From Desulfotomaculum sp. (GTDB lineage: Bacteria; Bacillota; Desulfotomaculia; Desulfotomaculales; Desulfohalotomaculaceae): DNA of 31,240 nucleotides. This document shows positions 15,325-23,498 of the stretch, in pieces. The notes beneath the pieces are model-generated. The model was not told where the DNA came from. It made no database searches and worked only from the letters and a program-made list of their open reading frames with translations. The stretch lies in the NCBI GenBank assembly GCA_021129815.1, contig JAJOKN010000115.1, positions 1 to 31,240 of the forward strand, read 5' to 3'. The first letter of the stretch is position 1. Every line of letters starts with the position of its first letter. The translations under genes were made by a program, and so were the position numbers.

Positions 15325-16698
15325 TTGCTTAAAATAACTGACGATGAATTTATCGAAGTGATAGGAACGCGTGCTGAGCGTGCTAAAGCATTAAAGCCCT
15401 GTCCAATAGGCAGTGAAGGAGCGTGCTGTCGTACCTGTTATGTTGGGCCGTGTCGCTTTGTAGGCAAAAATGCTGAAGAGGAAGTACGGGGTGTATGTGC
15501 ATCTACTTTGGGAGTAGTAGCATCGCGTCAATTCTTAACTATGTGTGCCAGTGGCTCTGCTATTCATGCTGCTAGAGCTCGCGAGTCAATTGACAAGCTT
15601 TTAGAAGCAGCTGAAAATGAGCGGAGAATATATGATAAAGCAAAACTAAATGCTGTTGCAGATTTGATCGGAGTTGGTAGTGCCAAAAAAACAAAGACAA
15701 AACTTGCAAAGCAAATTGCAGATGAGTATTTAAGCTGGTTTTACAAATATCCTTCCACAGTTTTAAATCAGCTCCCTTCAAAACGTTTAAATATCTGGAA
15801 AGAATGTGATCTGTTGCCTAGAGGAATCGATAGAGAGATTGCGGAATCTACATACAATGCTAGTGTTGGCGTTAATTACGATGTTGAAGATATCATGATG
15901 CAGGCTGCAAGGGTTTCAATAGCTAATGGCTGGTTTTCAAGCGCTATTGTAGCAGATATAGAAGATATTACGGAAAACTCAACAACTCTATATGATTCAA
16001 AACTTTCGGGAATAGCTGAAAATTATTGGAACAAGATGGTAGGGGGCTATGGAAAAGCTCCATCTTTAAATATATTGGGTGAACTCATTTTTTCTGGGGA
16101 CATCAGAGGAATTGCATGTTTGATAGACTGTGATCATCCGAGATATGAGGAATCGAGCAGTCAGAGATTTATATCATTAGAACTCATAAAGAATGATATA
16201 CTGGTTGTAACTGGAGGCTGTAATAACACTCTGGAAAATGCAGGATTATTATCTCCGGATACTGTAATGCAGGTAGCGGGAAGAAAACTTAAGAAAGTTT
16301 ATGAAAACACTGGAATTCCTCCTGTAATTTCATTAGGTGGCTGTATAAGCCATTCACGTATCCTGAATGTATTATCCGCACTGGTTAAAGAAAATGCAAT
16401 AGATAATGTAGACGACATAAATGGTTTGCCGTGTGTTATTTTGGCACCTCATTGGTTTAGCGGAACAGCTATTTCTATTGGCTGTTTTTATGCTGTTTCT
16501 GGAGTGGAAACGATATTTGGAGGCAAGTCTCTTACGCATGCGAGCAAGGAAGTTACACAAATACTAGAAAGCACATGGAAACAGAAATTTGGGGCGAGTT
16601 TTAGGTTTGTGGATAATGCTATCGATATGGTAGAAGCAGTTTTAGATCATATGGATGCTGTAAGGAAAAATTCTGGACTTGTATCGTATTATCCTTAA
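15325..16698 (+). CDS. Shortened CooS-like protein (anaerobic CO dehydrogenase homologue lacking part of the active site)
   Basis: 457 residues from TTG 15325; true CooS has about 630. In numbering from an alternative TTG at 15274 (subtract 17 for 15325), cysteines 43, 51, 52, 55, 60 and 75 have almost the spacing of the D- and B-cluster ligands of C. hydrogenoformans CODH (39, 47, 48, 51, 56, 70). Cys286, Cys316 and Cys357 match C-cluster ligands 446, 476 and 526. About 150 residues between IVADIEDI and DCDHPR are missing, and with them His261, Cys295 and Cys333. Catalytic Lys563 appears to be Thr (GTAISIG), and the His relay is mostly lost. I infer an electron-transfer or other redox role, not CO oxidation. 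TTG 15325 is preferred for its AAGGAG 9 bases upstream; 15274 has no such site. Confidence 0.8.
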   Translation: MLKITDDEFIEVIGTRAERAKALKPCPIGSEGACCRTCYVGPCRFVGKNAEEEVRGVCASTLGVVASRQFLTMCASGSAIHAARARESIDKLLEAAENERRIYDKAKLNAVADLIGVGSAKKTKTKLAKQIADEYLSWFYKYPSTVLNQLPSKRLNIWKECDLLPRGIDREIAESTYNASVGVNYDVEDIMMQAARVSIANGWFSSAIVADIEDITENSTTLYDSKLSGIAENYWNKMVGGYGKAPSLNILGELIFSGDIRGIACLIDCDHPRYEESSSQRFISLELIKNDILVVTGGCNNTLENAGLLSPDTVMQVAGRKLKKVYENTGIPPVISLGGCISHSRILNVLSALVKENAIDNVDDINGLPCVILAPHWFSGTAISIGCFYAVSGVETIFGGKSLTHASKEVTQILESTWKQKFGASFRFVDNAIDMVEAVLDHMDAVRKNSGLVSYYP

Positions 16699-16727
16699 AA
16701 GAGTAATAGAAAGATGAGGGATGCATT

Positions 16728-18677
16728 GTGACGAGGTTAACCAGTGTCAACGACTTGATAGAATTGAAAAAATCTTTAGTTGGTGAGCGAGTGGATCCAG
16801 ATGGTACAAAGAGACAGTCTTTGTGGGTTTGCTGTGGTACTGCTTGTCGTGCAGGCGGTTCAGTTGAACTAGCTGACAAACTTCAGGAAGAGGCAAAAAA
16901 TAATAACATTCCAGTAGATGTCATTAAAACTGGCTGTTTAGGGATGTGTCAAAAAGGTCCTCTTATTAAGACAATGCCTGATGGTTACTTGTATCAAAAA
17001 GTGAAAACCAAGCACACCGCAAAGATAATAGATTATACAGCTAAGTCGGGTTTTGCTGTTCGCGAGTTGTTTTATCGCATAGATGATCTGGATTATTACT
17101 ATAAAAGGGACATATTCAGCGGACCAAAGGAAAAAATAGAAGACCTGCCTTTTTATCAAAAACAGCTTCGTTTAATCCTTGAAGGAAATGAAAGAGTAGC
17201 ACCGGAAAATATACATTATTACATAGCACAGGGCGGATATGAAGCATTAGCAAAGATTTTATCTGAAAAATGGGAACCTGAAAAAGTGATAGACGAAATA
17301 ACGAAATCTGGCCTTAGAGGACGTGGTGGAGCAGGATTTCCCACAGGGATTAAATGGAAAGCCACCAGGCAGGCGAAAGGAGAAGTAAAGGTAATAGTAG
17401 CAAACGGGGATGAAGGCGACCCGGGAGCGTTCATGGACAGATCCATAATGGAGGGGAATCCTCACTGTTTGTTAGAGGGCATGCTCATTGCGGGGTATGC
17501 AGTAGGAGCAAATTATGGTTTTATATATGTAAGGCATGAGTATCCTTTAGCGCTTAAAAACATAAGTATAGCTATTCAGCAGGTAAAAGAGCTTGGGCTG
17601 ATAGGCAAGAATATTTTGGGTTCGGGTTTTGATTTTGATATTTCTATACGTGAAGGCGCAGGCGCGTTTGTGTGTGGAGAGGAAACTGCGCTTTTGGTTT
17701 CTATTGAAGGGAAAAGAGGATTTCCAAGTCCTAAGCCTCCGTTTCCGGCAGAAAGCGGTGTATGGGCATTTCCAACATGTATCAACAACATAGAAACGCT
17801 CGCTAACGTGCCTTATATAGTAAAGCACGGTGCTGAAAAATTTAGTTCTATTGGAACGGAAAATAGCAAAGGCACCAAGGTTTTTGCATTGGCAGGAAAG
17901 ATCAAGAATACCGGGCTTATAGAAGTGCCTATGGGCATAACGCTTAGAGAGATAATATATGACATTGGCGGAGGAATAAAAGATGGAAAACGCTTAAAAG
18001 CTGTACAGGTAGGCGGTCCATCTGGCGGCTGCATACCTGCAGATTTAATAGACGTAGAGGTGGACTTTGATTCTTTGTCTTCAGTAGGTGCGATAATGGG
18101 ATCAGGCGGCATAATCGTGCTCGATGAGGACGACTGTATGGTGAGCATAGCAAAGTACTTTTTGGAATTTATCAAGGAAGAATCCTGCGGCAAGTGTCCG
18201 CCTTGTAGGATAGGCAGCTATCAAATGCTTGAAATACTCACACGCATAACTGAAGGGAAAGGTGAAATGGAAGATATAGATAGGCTGGAAAACTTAGCTA
18301 AGAGCATGCAGGTGAGCGCTCTATGTGGATTGGGGAAAACTGCTCCAAATCCAGTATTATCCACTATGAGATACTTTAGAGATGAATATGAAGAACACAT
18401 TAAACACAAATACTGCAGGGCTAAGAGCTGTCGCATTAACACTTATAAAATTGATAACGATGAGTGCTTTTTGTGTGGTTTGTGTAAGAAAGTTTGTCCT
18501 GCAGATGCTGTTATAGATGCTGGGGACCAATACATTATAGATCAGGAAAAATGCATAAAGTGCAAAGCTTGTTATGATGCATGTCCGATAGATGTAATTA
18601 AATCTCTAGGCAGCGGTGAAGAGACTATAGATAAAAGTACAATAAATTTAAAAGGGGAACTGCGCGATGGAGCATAA
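16728..18677 (+). CDS. NuoF/HydB-like flavin and iron-sulfur subunit (NAD(P)H-oxidising)
   Basis: 649 residues. Domains in order: a thioredoxin-like [2Fe-2S] domain (about 30-115) with Cys35/36, Cys40, Cys70 and Cys74; the FMN and NAD(H) core with GRGGAGFPTG (198-207) and NGDEGDPGAFMDR (226-238); an SLBB domain; the N3-type [4Fe-4S] site with Cys487, Cys490, Cys493 and Cys533; and a C-terminal 2[4Fe-4S] domain with Cys580, 583, 586, 590 and Cys609, 612, 615, 619. This is the layout of HydB in electron-bifurcating [FeFe]-hydrogenases and of related bifurcating complexes, while plain NuoF lacks both end domains. It should exchange electrons with NADH or NADPH. The start is GTG 16728, with GAGGG 7 bases upstream. 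The stop overlaps the next gene by 11 bases. Confidence 0.92.
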   Translation: MTRLTSVNDLIELKKSLVGERVDPDGTKRQSLWVCCGTACRAGGSVELADKLQEEAKNNNIPVDVIKTGCLGMCQKGPLIKTMPDGYLYQKVKTKHTAKIIDYTAKSGFAVRELFYRIDDLDYYYKRDIFSGPKEKIEDLPFYQKQLRLILEGNERVAPENIHYYIAQGGYEALAKILSEKWEPEKVIDEITKSGLRGRGGAGFPTGIKWKATRQAKGEVKVIVANGDEGDPGAFMDRSIMEGNPHCLLEGMLIAGYAVGANYGFIYVRHEYPLALKNISIAIQQVKELGLIGKNILGSGFDFDISIREGAGAFVCGEETALLVSIEGKRGFPSPKPPFPAESGVWAFPTCINNIETLANVPYIVKHGAEKFSSIGTENSKGTKVFALAGKIKNTGLIEVPMGITLREIIYDIGGGIKDGKRLKAVQVGGPSGGCIPADLIDVEVDFDSLSSVGAIMGSGGIIVLDEDDCMVSIAKYFLEFIKEESCGKCPPCRIGSYQMLEILTRITEGKGEMEDIDRLENLAKSMQVSALCGLGKTAPNPVLSTMRYFRDEYEEHIKHKYCRAKSCRINTYKIDNDECFLCGLCKKVCPADAVIDAGDQYIIDQEKCIKCKACYDACPIDVIKSLGSGEETIDKSTINLKGELRDGA

Positions 18678-20598
18678 AGTTACGTTAACTATTGATGGAA
18701 AAGAAGTTTGTGTACCAGAAGGAACAAATGTGCTTGAAGCAGCGCGCACAGCAGGCATAGAGATACCGACTTTGTGTTACTTGAAGGATTTTTTAGGCTT
18801 TGGTGCGTGTAGGATTTGCTTGGTTGAAATAGAAGGGTTTCGTGCACCTGTTACTGCCTGTACCACTATAGCTAAAGATGGCATGAAGGTTACAACTAAT
18901 TCCCCTAGACTACAACAGGAGCGCAAGTTTGTGTTGGATTTGATATTTTCAATGCACCCTCCAGAATGCGGCAGGTGTCCAAAGCTCGGAGTGTGTGACT
19001 TGAGAAAGATAGCTAGTAAGAACAAAGTAGCCAAGTCGAGTTTTGGATATACTGAAATCGGTCATACAGTAGATGATCCTAATCCATTTATATATCGAGA
19101 TACCAGATACTGCATATTGTGTGGAAAATGCGTGAGGATATGTCAAGGACAGGGAACTAGCGTGCTTGCATTTTTAGGCCGTGGAGTTAAAATGACGGTT
19201 AGCACTCCTAACAATGCACTTCTTAAAGATAGCGGGTGTACATTTTGTGGCAGCTGTGTGGAAGTGTGTCCGGTAAATGCGCTTTCTGAAAAACCTAAGA
19301 TAGGCAAAGGACGTGAAAGCAAGTATAAAAGATTTGAGTGTGTGTGCTTAGAGTGCGGAAATGCTTGCGACACAATAGTTTCAGTTTATCAAAATGAAGT
19401 TGTAAAAGTAAATGCTAAAGTCAAAGACGATGTACACGGCTATTTGTGCGCGGTGGGACGCTTTGGCTTTACTTTAGATAGAGGAAAGCGCATAACTGCT
19501 CCAATGAAGCGCAAAGGCTTGGATTTTGAAGAAATAACATGGGACGAGGCTATAAGCACTATTGCTGAAAGAATAAAGGGCAGCAGCATGTTGTTATCTG
19601 CAAAGTTGTTAAATGAGGATATAATGACTGCAAAGGCTTTTGCAAAAGCTTTACAATTAGAGGATATTGCCTCAACGGTGGAGCTGTATTCAAGCTATAA
19701 TGCGATGAAGAGCAAGGCAGAAATCGATGATACTGATTTGATAATTGTGGTGGGCTTGAGTTTATCACAAAAGAAACGCTTATTCCCTGCGTTAGACTTT
19801 GATATAAGAAGAAAAGTGAGGTTGGGCTCAAAATTAATAGTGGTAAGTGGCGAAGATTTGGAGGTCAGTGCTGTAGCTGAATTTAAACTTATAGGAGATG
19901 TACGCAAACTTATAAATGAGCTTTTAGGCAAAGAAAGCAGCGAAGACAATAGCATTGCAGGTGCAAAAAAATTATATGAAAGTGCAAAGTCTCCTGTCAT
20001 AATATGCGAACCTTCGTATTATGATGAAATCGTTTGTGCAGCAGGCGAAAGTACAAAGTTAGTTGCAGTGCCATATGAATCAAATGCAAAAGGCGTTGCT
20101 GCTGTTATGAGCGATGTATTAGAAGATGGAAAGATAAAAGCAGTTGTTGAAAGCAGCAAAATGCTTTACGTAGTTGGTGAAGTATGGCCAAATATTGAGT
20201 TTAAATCAGATTTTATTGTGATGCAAAAGCCATACCTTGATGCACAAGCAGATAAAGCTGACTTGCTGCTCCCTGCACCTACAAGCTGGGAGATGGAAGG
20301 CAGCATAATTAATTTATTTGGAAGCTTGACAAAGCTGCAAAAGGCATTGGCTATGCCTGAAGGCGTAAAAACTTACAGTGAAGTGCTTCAAGAGATAGCA
20401 AAAGCTGTAAGTGTGGATATGGATCTTTCAAAGGATATAGAGGCAGCTATTGAAATAAAGGGTAAATATGAAAAGACTGACTTTAAAGGAATACTGCCGC
20501 TGTCAGAGCGAAAACTTCATATGGATGCGTTGAATGAACTGATAGATGATACAGTGGAAAAATTCAATGTTTTAGAAACTAAAAGCGAGGTGAGCTAA
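18667..20598 (+). CDS. NuoG-like iron-sulfur subunit with a molybdopterin-type domain lacking a metal ligand
   Basis: 643 residues. In order: a plant-type [2Fe-2S] domain with Cys37, Cys48, Cys51 and Cys65; a His-Cys [4Fe-4S] site with His97, Cys101, Cys104 and Cys110; two [4Fe-4S] motifs (Cys149, 152, 155, 159 and Cys191, 194, 197, 201); a further [4Fe-4S] motif with Cys227, Cys230, Cys234 and Cys261; then a shortened molybdopterin-oxidoreductase fold to the end. The Cys or Sec that binds Mo or W in formate dehydrogenases is not visible, and the domain is too short, as in NuoG of complex I. The three H-cluster motifs of [FeFe]-hydrogenase are absent. I infer an electron wire and scaffold between the NuoF-like protein and a partner, probably the CooS-like protein. 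The ATG overlaps the end of the NuoF-like gene. Confidence 0.88.
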   Translation: MEHKVTLTIDGKEVCVPEGTNVLEAARTAGIEIPTLCYLKDFLGFGACRICLVEIEGFRAPVTACTTIAKDGMKVTTNSPRLQQERKFVLDLIFSMHPPECGRCPKLGVCDLRKIASKNKVAKSSFGYTEIGHTVDDPNPFIYRDTRYCILCGKCVRICQGQGTSVLAFLGRGVKMTVSTPNNALLKDSGCTFCGSCVEVCPVNALSEKPKIGKGRESKYKRFECVCLECGNACDTIVSVYQNEVVKVNAKVKDDVHGYLCAVGRFGFTLDRGKRITAPMKRKGLDFEEITWDEAISTIAERIKGSSMLLSAKLLNEDIMTAKAFAKALQLEDIASTVELYSSYNAMKSKAEIDDTDLIIVVGLSLSQKKRLFPALDFDIRRKVRLGSKLIVVSGEDLEVSAVAEFKLIGDVRKLINELLGKESSEDNSIAGAKKLYESAKSPVIICEPSYYDEIVCAAGESTKLVAVPYESNAKGVAAVMSDVLEDGKIKAVVESSKMLYVVGEVWPNIEFKSDFIVMQKPYLDAQADKADLLLPAPTSWEMEGSIINLFGSLTKLQKALAMPEGVKTYSEVLQEIAKAVSVDMDLSKDIEAAIEIKGKYEKTDFKGILPLSERKLHMDALNELIDDTVEKFNVLETKSEVS

Positions 20599-20601
20599 AA
20601 A

Positions 20602-21072
20602 GTGGCAGATAAACTTACAGGAATTGATGAAGGAGTGCTCACAGAAGAACAGAAAAAAAGAGCGATGATCATACATTCACTCTTTGAAATACAAAAGGAG
20701 CACAACTATTTGCCTGAAGAAGAGCTGAAAAAACTGTCAGAAAAACTCAACATTCCTCTTGCTGACATATACAGCACAGCATCCTTTTATAAACAGTTCT
20801 ACTTACAGCCTCGTGGCAAAAATGTGGTATGCGTGTGTGTAGGGACTGCATGTCACGTAAATGGTGCGCCAGAAGTGTTGGAAGTGCTTGAAAATACATT
20901 TGGCATAAAAGCAGGTGAAACCGATAAAGACTTAAACGTCACTTTGGAAACTGTGGGCTGTGTGGGCTGCTGCGGCCTTGCGCCAGTTGTCACTTTAAAT
21001 GAAGAAGAAATCATAGGAGAAGTCACTAAGGAAAAAGCTCAAGAGCTAGCAGATAGAGTTTGGAATAAATAG
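20602..21072 (+). CDS. NuoE/HydC-like [2Fe-2S] subunit
   Basis: A 156-residue thioredoxin-like ferredoxin. It partners NuoF in complex I and HydB in bifurcating hydrogenases. An N-terminal helical segment (TEEQKKRAMIIHSLFEIQKE) leads to the cluster ligands Cys79, Cys84, Cys120 and Cys124 (CVGTAC and CVGCCG, where the first Cys is the ligand). The start is GTG 20602, with GAGGTGAG upstream inside the end of the NuoG-like gene, so translation is coupled. Gene order NuoF-NuoG-NuoE is not that of nuoEFG. Its stop at 21072 runs directly into a truncated cdaR with no terminator. Confidence 0.92.
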   Translation: MADKLTGIDEGVLTEEQKKRAMIIHSLFEIQKEHNYLPEEELKKLSEKLNIPLADIYSTASFYKQFYLQPRGKNVVCVCVGTACHVNGAPEVLEVLENTFGIKAGETDKDLNVTLETVGCVGCCGLAPVVTLNEEEIIGEVTKEKAQELADRVWNK

Positions 21073-21089
21073 CTGGAAAACCAAAAGTT

Positions 21090-21587
21090 GTGCCTAATAC
21101 TGTTTTGGCTCGAGGTCATAGCAAGATTCTTAGCAAGGTTGATGCAATACCAGTTGTGTTAGATATAAAAAATGCCAAAGAGGATATAGATGTTGAGTTA
21201 CCTGTTTCAATAGGACATGAAAAAGTTGATCTGATACCTGATAGAGTGAGAGTTGTTTTATCTATAGACATAGGAGTGCCGTATAAGACTTTTGCAGTAG
21301 AGCCAAATGTCGCAGAGGAGCTTTTGGGTTATGAGCTGGAGATAAAAGTTGAGCCACCTGTTGTAAATGTGTATGCTCCGGAAAATGTGCTAAATGAACT
21401 GGAAAAGATATATACAGATTTAGACGATTTAATTAAAAATGTTGAAAATAAAGAGATTATAAAAACAGTGAGATTAAAAACACCATCAGGGACTTTGTTG
21501 TTAGAACCAGAAGAGGTGAGTGTTAGCATTAAGATTAAAAAATTAGAAAAGCTATCAGAAGTAGAAAATAAGGGGGAGGCGTTTTAA
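21090..21587 (+). pseudogene. cdaR: 5'-truncated cdaR (YbbR-domain protein)
   Basis: About 165 residues holding the last YbbR repeats, with the typical alternating strands (VVPNTVLARGHSKILSKVDA at the start, later PPVVNVYAPENVLNEL). Full CdaR is usually 300-450 residues, has an N-terminal membrane segment, and regulates the diadenylate cyclase CdaA. Here the membrane segment and the first repeats are missing, as is cdaA. The frame upstream meets a stop at 21066, inside the end of the NuoE-like gene. A GTG at 21090 has no ribosome binding site. CdaR normally precedes glmM, as here, so this is the 3' remnant of a cdaA-cdaR-glmM group. The frame has stayed open, perhaps because it still carries the glmM ribosome binding site or gives translational coupling. 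Confidence 0.75.
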
Positions 21588-22928
21588 ATCGATAGGCTTT
21601 TTGGTACGGATGGTGTAAGAGGTGTAGCTAACAGAGACTTAACGGCGGAATTGGCTGTAAAGCTTGGAAGAGCAACAGCGATTTTTTTGGCTTCACAGAG
21701 TAAAAAGAAACACATAGTAATAGGACGGGATACCAGAATTTCAGGAGATATGTTGCAAGCAGCGGTATCTGCTGGGATTTGCTCTGCAGGTGTGGATGTA
21801 TATTTAGCGGGAGTTGTGCCTACTTCAGCTGTTGCTTTCTTGACTAAAAGTTTGGAAGCTGCTGGAGGAGTGGTTATATCTGCATCGCATAATCCTGTGG
21901 AGGATAACGGCATAAAGTTTTTTGATAACAGAGGATATAAACTGTCAGAGGCACAAGAACAGCGGATAGAAGCAATGTTAAGAGATGATTTTGTAGATTT
22001 ACCCATAGGAGATAAAGTGGGCAAAATCTACAAAATAGATAGCGCTGTCGATAAGTACGTTGATTACATTTGCAGTACAGTTGATGTGAGCTTAGATGGC
22101 TTAAAGGTTGTCGTTGACTGTGCAAATGGCGCTGCGCACAGCGCATCTCCTAAAGCGCTTGAGAAGCTTGGGGCGGAAGTTATGCCTATATTCAATGAAC
22201 CTGACGGTACGAATATAAACGTAAGATGCGGTTCAACGAATATCACGGCGCTGTGCAAAAAAGTAGTTGAACATTCAGCAGATATAGGCATTGCTCATGA
22301 TGGAGATGCTGACAGAGTACTTGCAGTTGATTCAAAGGGAAAGGTAGTCGATGGAGATAAAATAATGGCGATATGCGCAAAACATTTAAAGGACAAAGGA
22401 AAGCTGCCTTTAAATACTGTTGTGGCTACAGTGATGAGCAATCTTGGCTTTCATGAAGCGATGAAAAATTGTGAAATAAAAACTTTGACTACAAAGGTGG
22501 GGGATAGATACGTATTAGAAGAGATGATTAAGAGCGGTGCTAAGCTTGGTGGAGAACAGTCTGGGCACATTATATTTTTAGAACACAACACCACAGGAGA
22601 TGGGATATTGACTGCGGTGCAGCTTTTGTCGATTTTAAAAGAAACAGGGAGGACGATAGAAGAGCTTGCAGGTGAAATACCTGAATACCCACAAGTATTA
22701 AAAAATGTGCGTGTAAGCGATAAAAATAAAATTATGAACAGCGAAGAGTTAAAACTTGCAGTTGCCGAAATAAAGAGTTTTTTAAAAGGTGAAGGAAGGG
22801 TGCTGGTAAGGGCATCGGGAACAGAGCCGCTCATAAGAGTTATGGTAGAAGCAAAAGGTGCCGATAAATTAAAGTTTGCGATTGATGAGCTGGTAAGTGT
22901 AGTGGAAAGGATTGATAGAGAAAAATAA
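21588..22928 (+). CDS. glmM: Phosphoglucosamine mutase, apparently starting at ATC
   Basis: Converts glucosamine-6-phosphate to glucosamine-1-phosphate for peptidoglycan precursors. Homology begins at (M)DRLFGTDGVRGVANRDLT, as in other GlmM proteins (B. subtilis MGKYFGTDGVRG), but the first codon is ATC at 21588. No ATG, GTG or TTG precedes it in frame after the cdaR stop (TAA 21585-21587), and the first in-frame TTG, 21651, would remove the conserved GTDGVRG. AGGGGGAGG ends 8 bases before the ATC, an ideal spacing. From there the protein has 446 residues. The phosphoserine is Ser100 in ISASHNPVEDNGIKFF, the metal site is DGDADR, and the C-terminal GTEPLIRVM binds phosphate. cdaR and glmM are in the same frame, separated by one stop codon. 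Confidence 0.92.
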   Translation: MDRLFGTDGVRGVANRDLTAELAVKLGRATAIFLASQSKKKHIVIGRDTRISGDMLQAAVSAGICSAGVDVYLAGVVPTSAVAFLTKSLEAAGGVVISASHNPVEDNGIKFFDNRGYKLSEAQEQRIEAMLRDDFVDLPIGDKVGKIYKIDSAVDKYVDYICSTVDVSLDGLKVVVDCANGAAHSASPKALEKLGAEVMPIFNEPDGTNINVRCGSTNITALCKKVVEHSADIGIAHDGDADRVLAVDSKGKVVDGDKIMAICAKHLKDKGKLPLNTVVATVMSNLGFHEAMKNCEIKTLTTKVGDRYVLEEMIKSGAKLGGEQSGHIIFLEHNTTGDGILTAVQLLSILKETGRTIEELAGEIPEYPQVLKNVRVSDKNKIMNSEELKLAVAEIKSFLKGEGRVLVRASGTEPLIRVMVEAKGADKLKFAIDELVSVVERIDREK

Positions 22929-23242
22929 AAACCAATATTCTCTTTAGTTCTTAAAAAAAGTCTTTCATTTTTGTAATGGTTGTTGCTTTTGGGAATATAA
23001 TAAAACGTTCAAAACTTTTTTCAATAGATTTTTTAAAGCTTTGAACGAGCAATTTTCATTAAACGTTGGTTGAGATATTGTTGAAATGTGTATTTGTTTA
23101 ATCAAGACTTGTAAATGCTCGAAAGTAAAATATTGCTGTATAAGCGAGCACAAGCTACAATAATCCAACGCTGACAAGCGATAAACCAACTAAATTTTAA
23201 TTATTCATGTTGTTAATGTGGGGTTCATAAACTAGTATCTTC
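22929..23242. other. Intergenic stretch with no supported gene
   Basis: AT-rich. An open frame on the minus strand (22965-23189, 74 codons) matches no family I recognise and has no good ribosome binding site. CGTTCAAA (23006-23013) and TTTGAACG (23040-23047) form an inverted repeat around a T-rich loop. It may be a remnant of older sequence. Confidence 0.5.
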
Positions 23243-23466
23243 TCAAACCATGGGTATTACAGAAACCGCATCGATTTTCTTTAGAATAGCTGCTAAATAA
23301 TTTGCTAAACCTTCTTTGACGGGGATGATTATTCTTTTGGGCGATAGCATTAGTGGCAAGTTACAAGCTCTTGTAGATTTAAGAGGAGTTAAACTTAAAA
23401 TCACTACTGCAAATGATGCTAATACAAGAATTGCTAGCACTTTCTTAACTGACCTGTGGGCAACAT
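23243..23466 (-). pseudogene. Small secreted or membrane protein gene, probably frameshifted
   Basis: On the minus strand an ATG at 23466 lies 9 bases after AAGGAAGGTG (23485-23476) and behind a good promoter, but it reads only ten codons (MLPTGQLRKC) before TAG. Shifting frame within AAGAAAG gives a continuous signal-peptide-like or anchor segment, KKVLAILVLASFAVVILSL, and then about 45 more residues ending in VIPMV. Alternatively a GTG at 23440 starts a 65-residue protein. I do not recognise the family. The frameshift could be natural decay or a sequencing error. Confidence 0.35.
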
Positions 23467-23498
23467 CTTATTTGCACCTTCCTTTTATTAAACTATTA

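Noticed and set aside
15325..16698. Calling the CooS-like protein a functional CO dehydrogenase.
   Set aside because: Three C-cluster ligands and the catalytic lysine position are missing.
18667..20598. The 643-residue protein as an [FeFe]-hydrogenase (HydA).
   Set aside because: Its N-terminal Fe-S part is like HydA, but the three H-cluster motifs (TSCCPxW, MPCxxKxxE, ExMxCxGGCxxG) are absent and the C-terminal half resembles the molybdopterin fold.
22965..23189. Minus-strand open frame as a transposase remnant.
   Set aside because: The sequence could not be tied to any transposase family; no terminal inverted repeats were seen.
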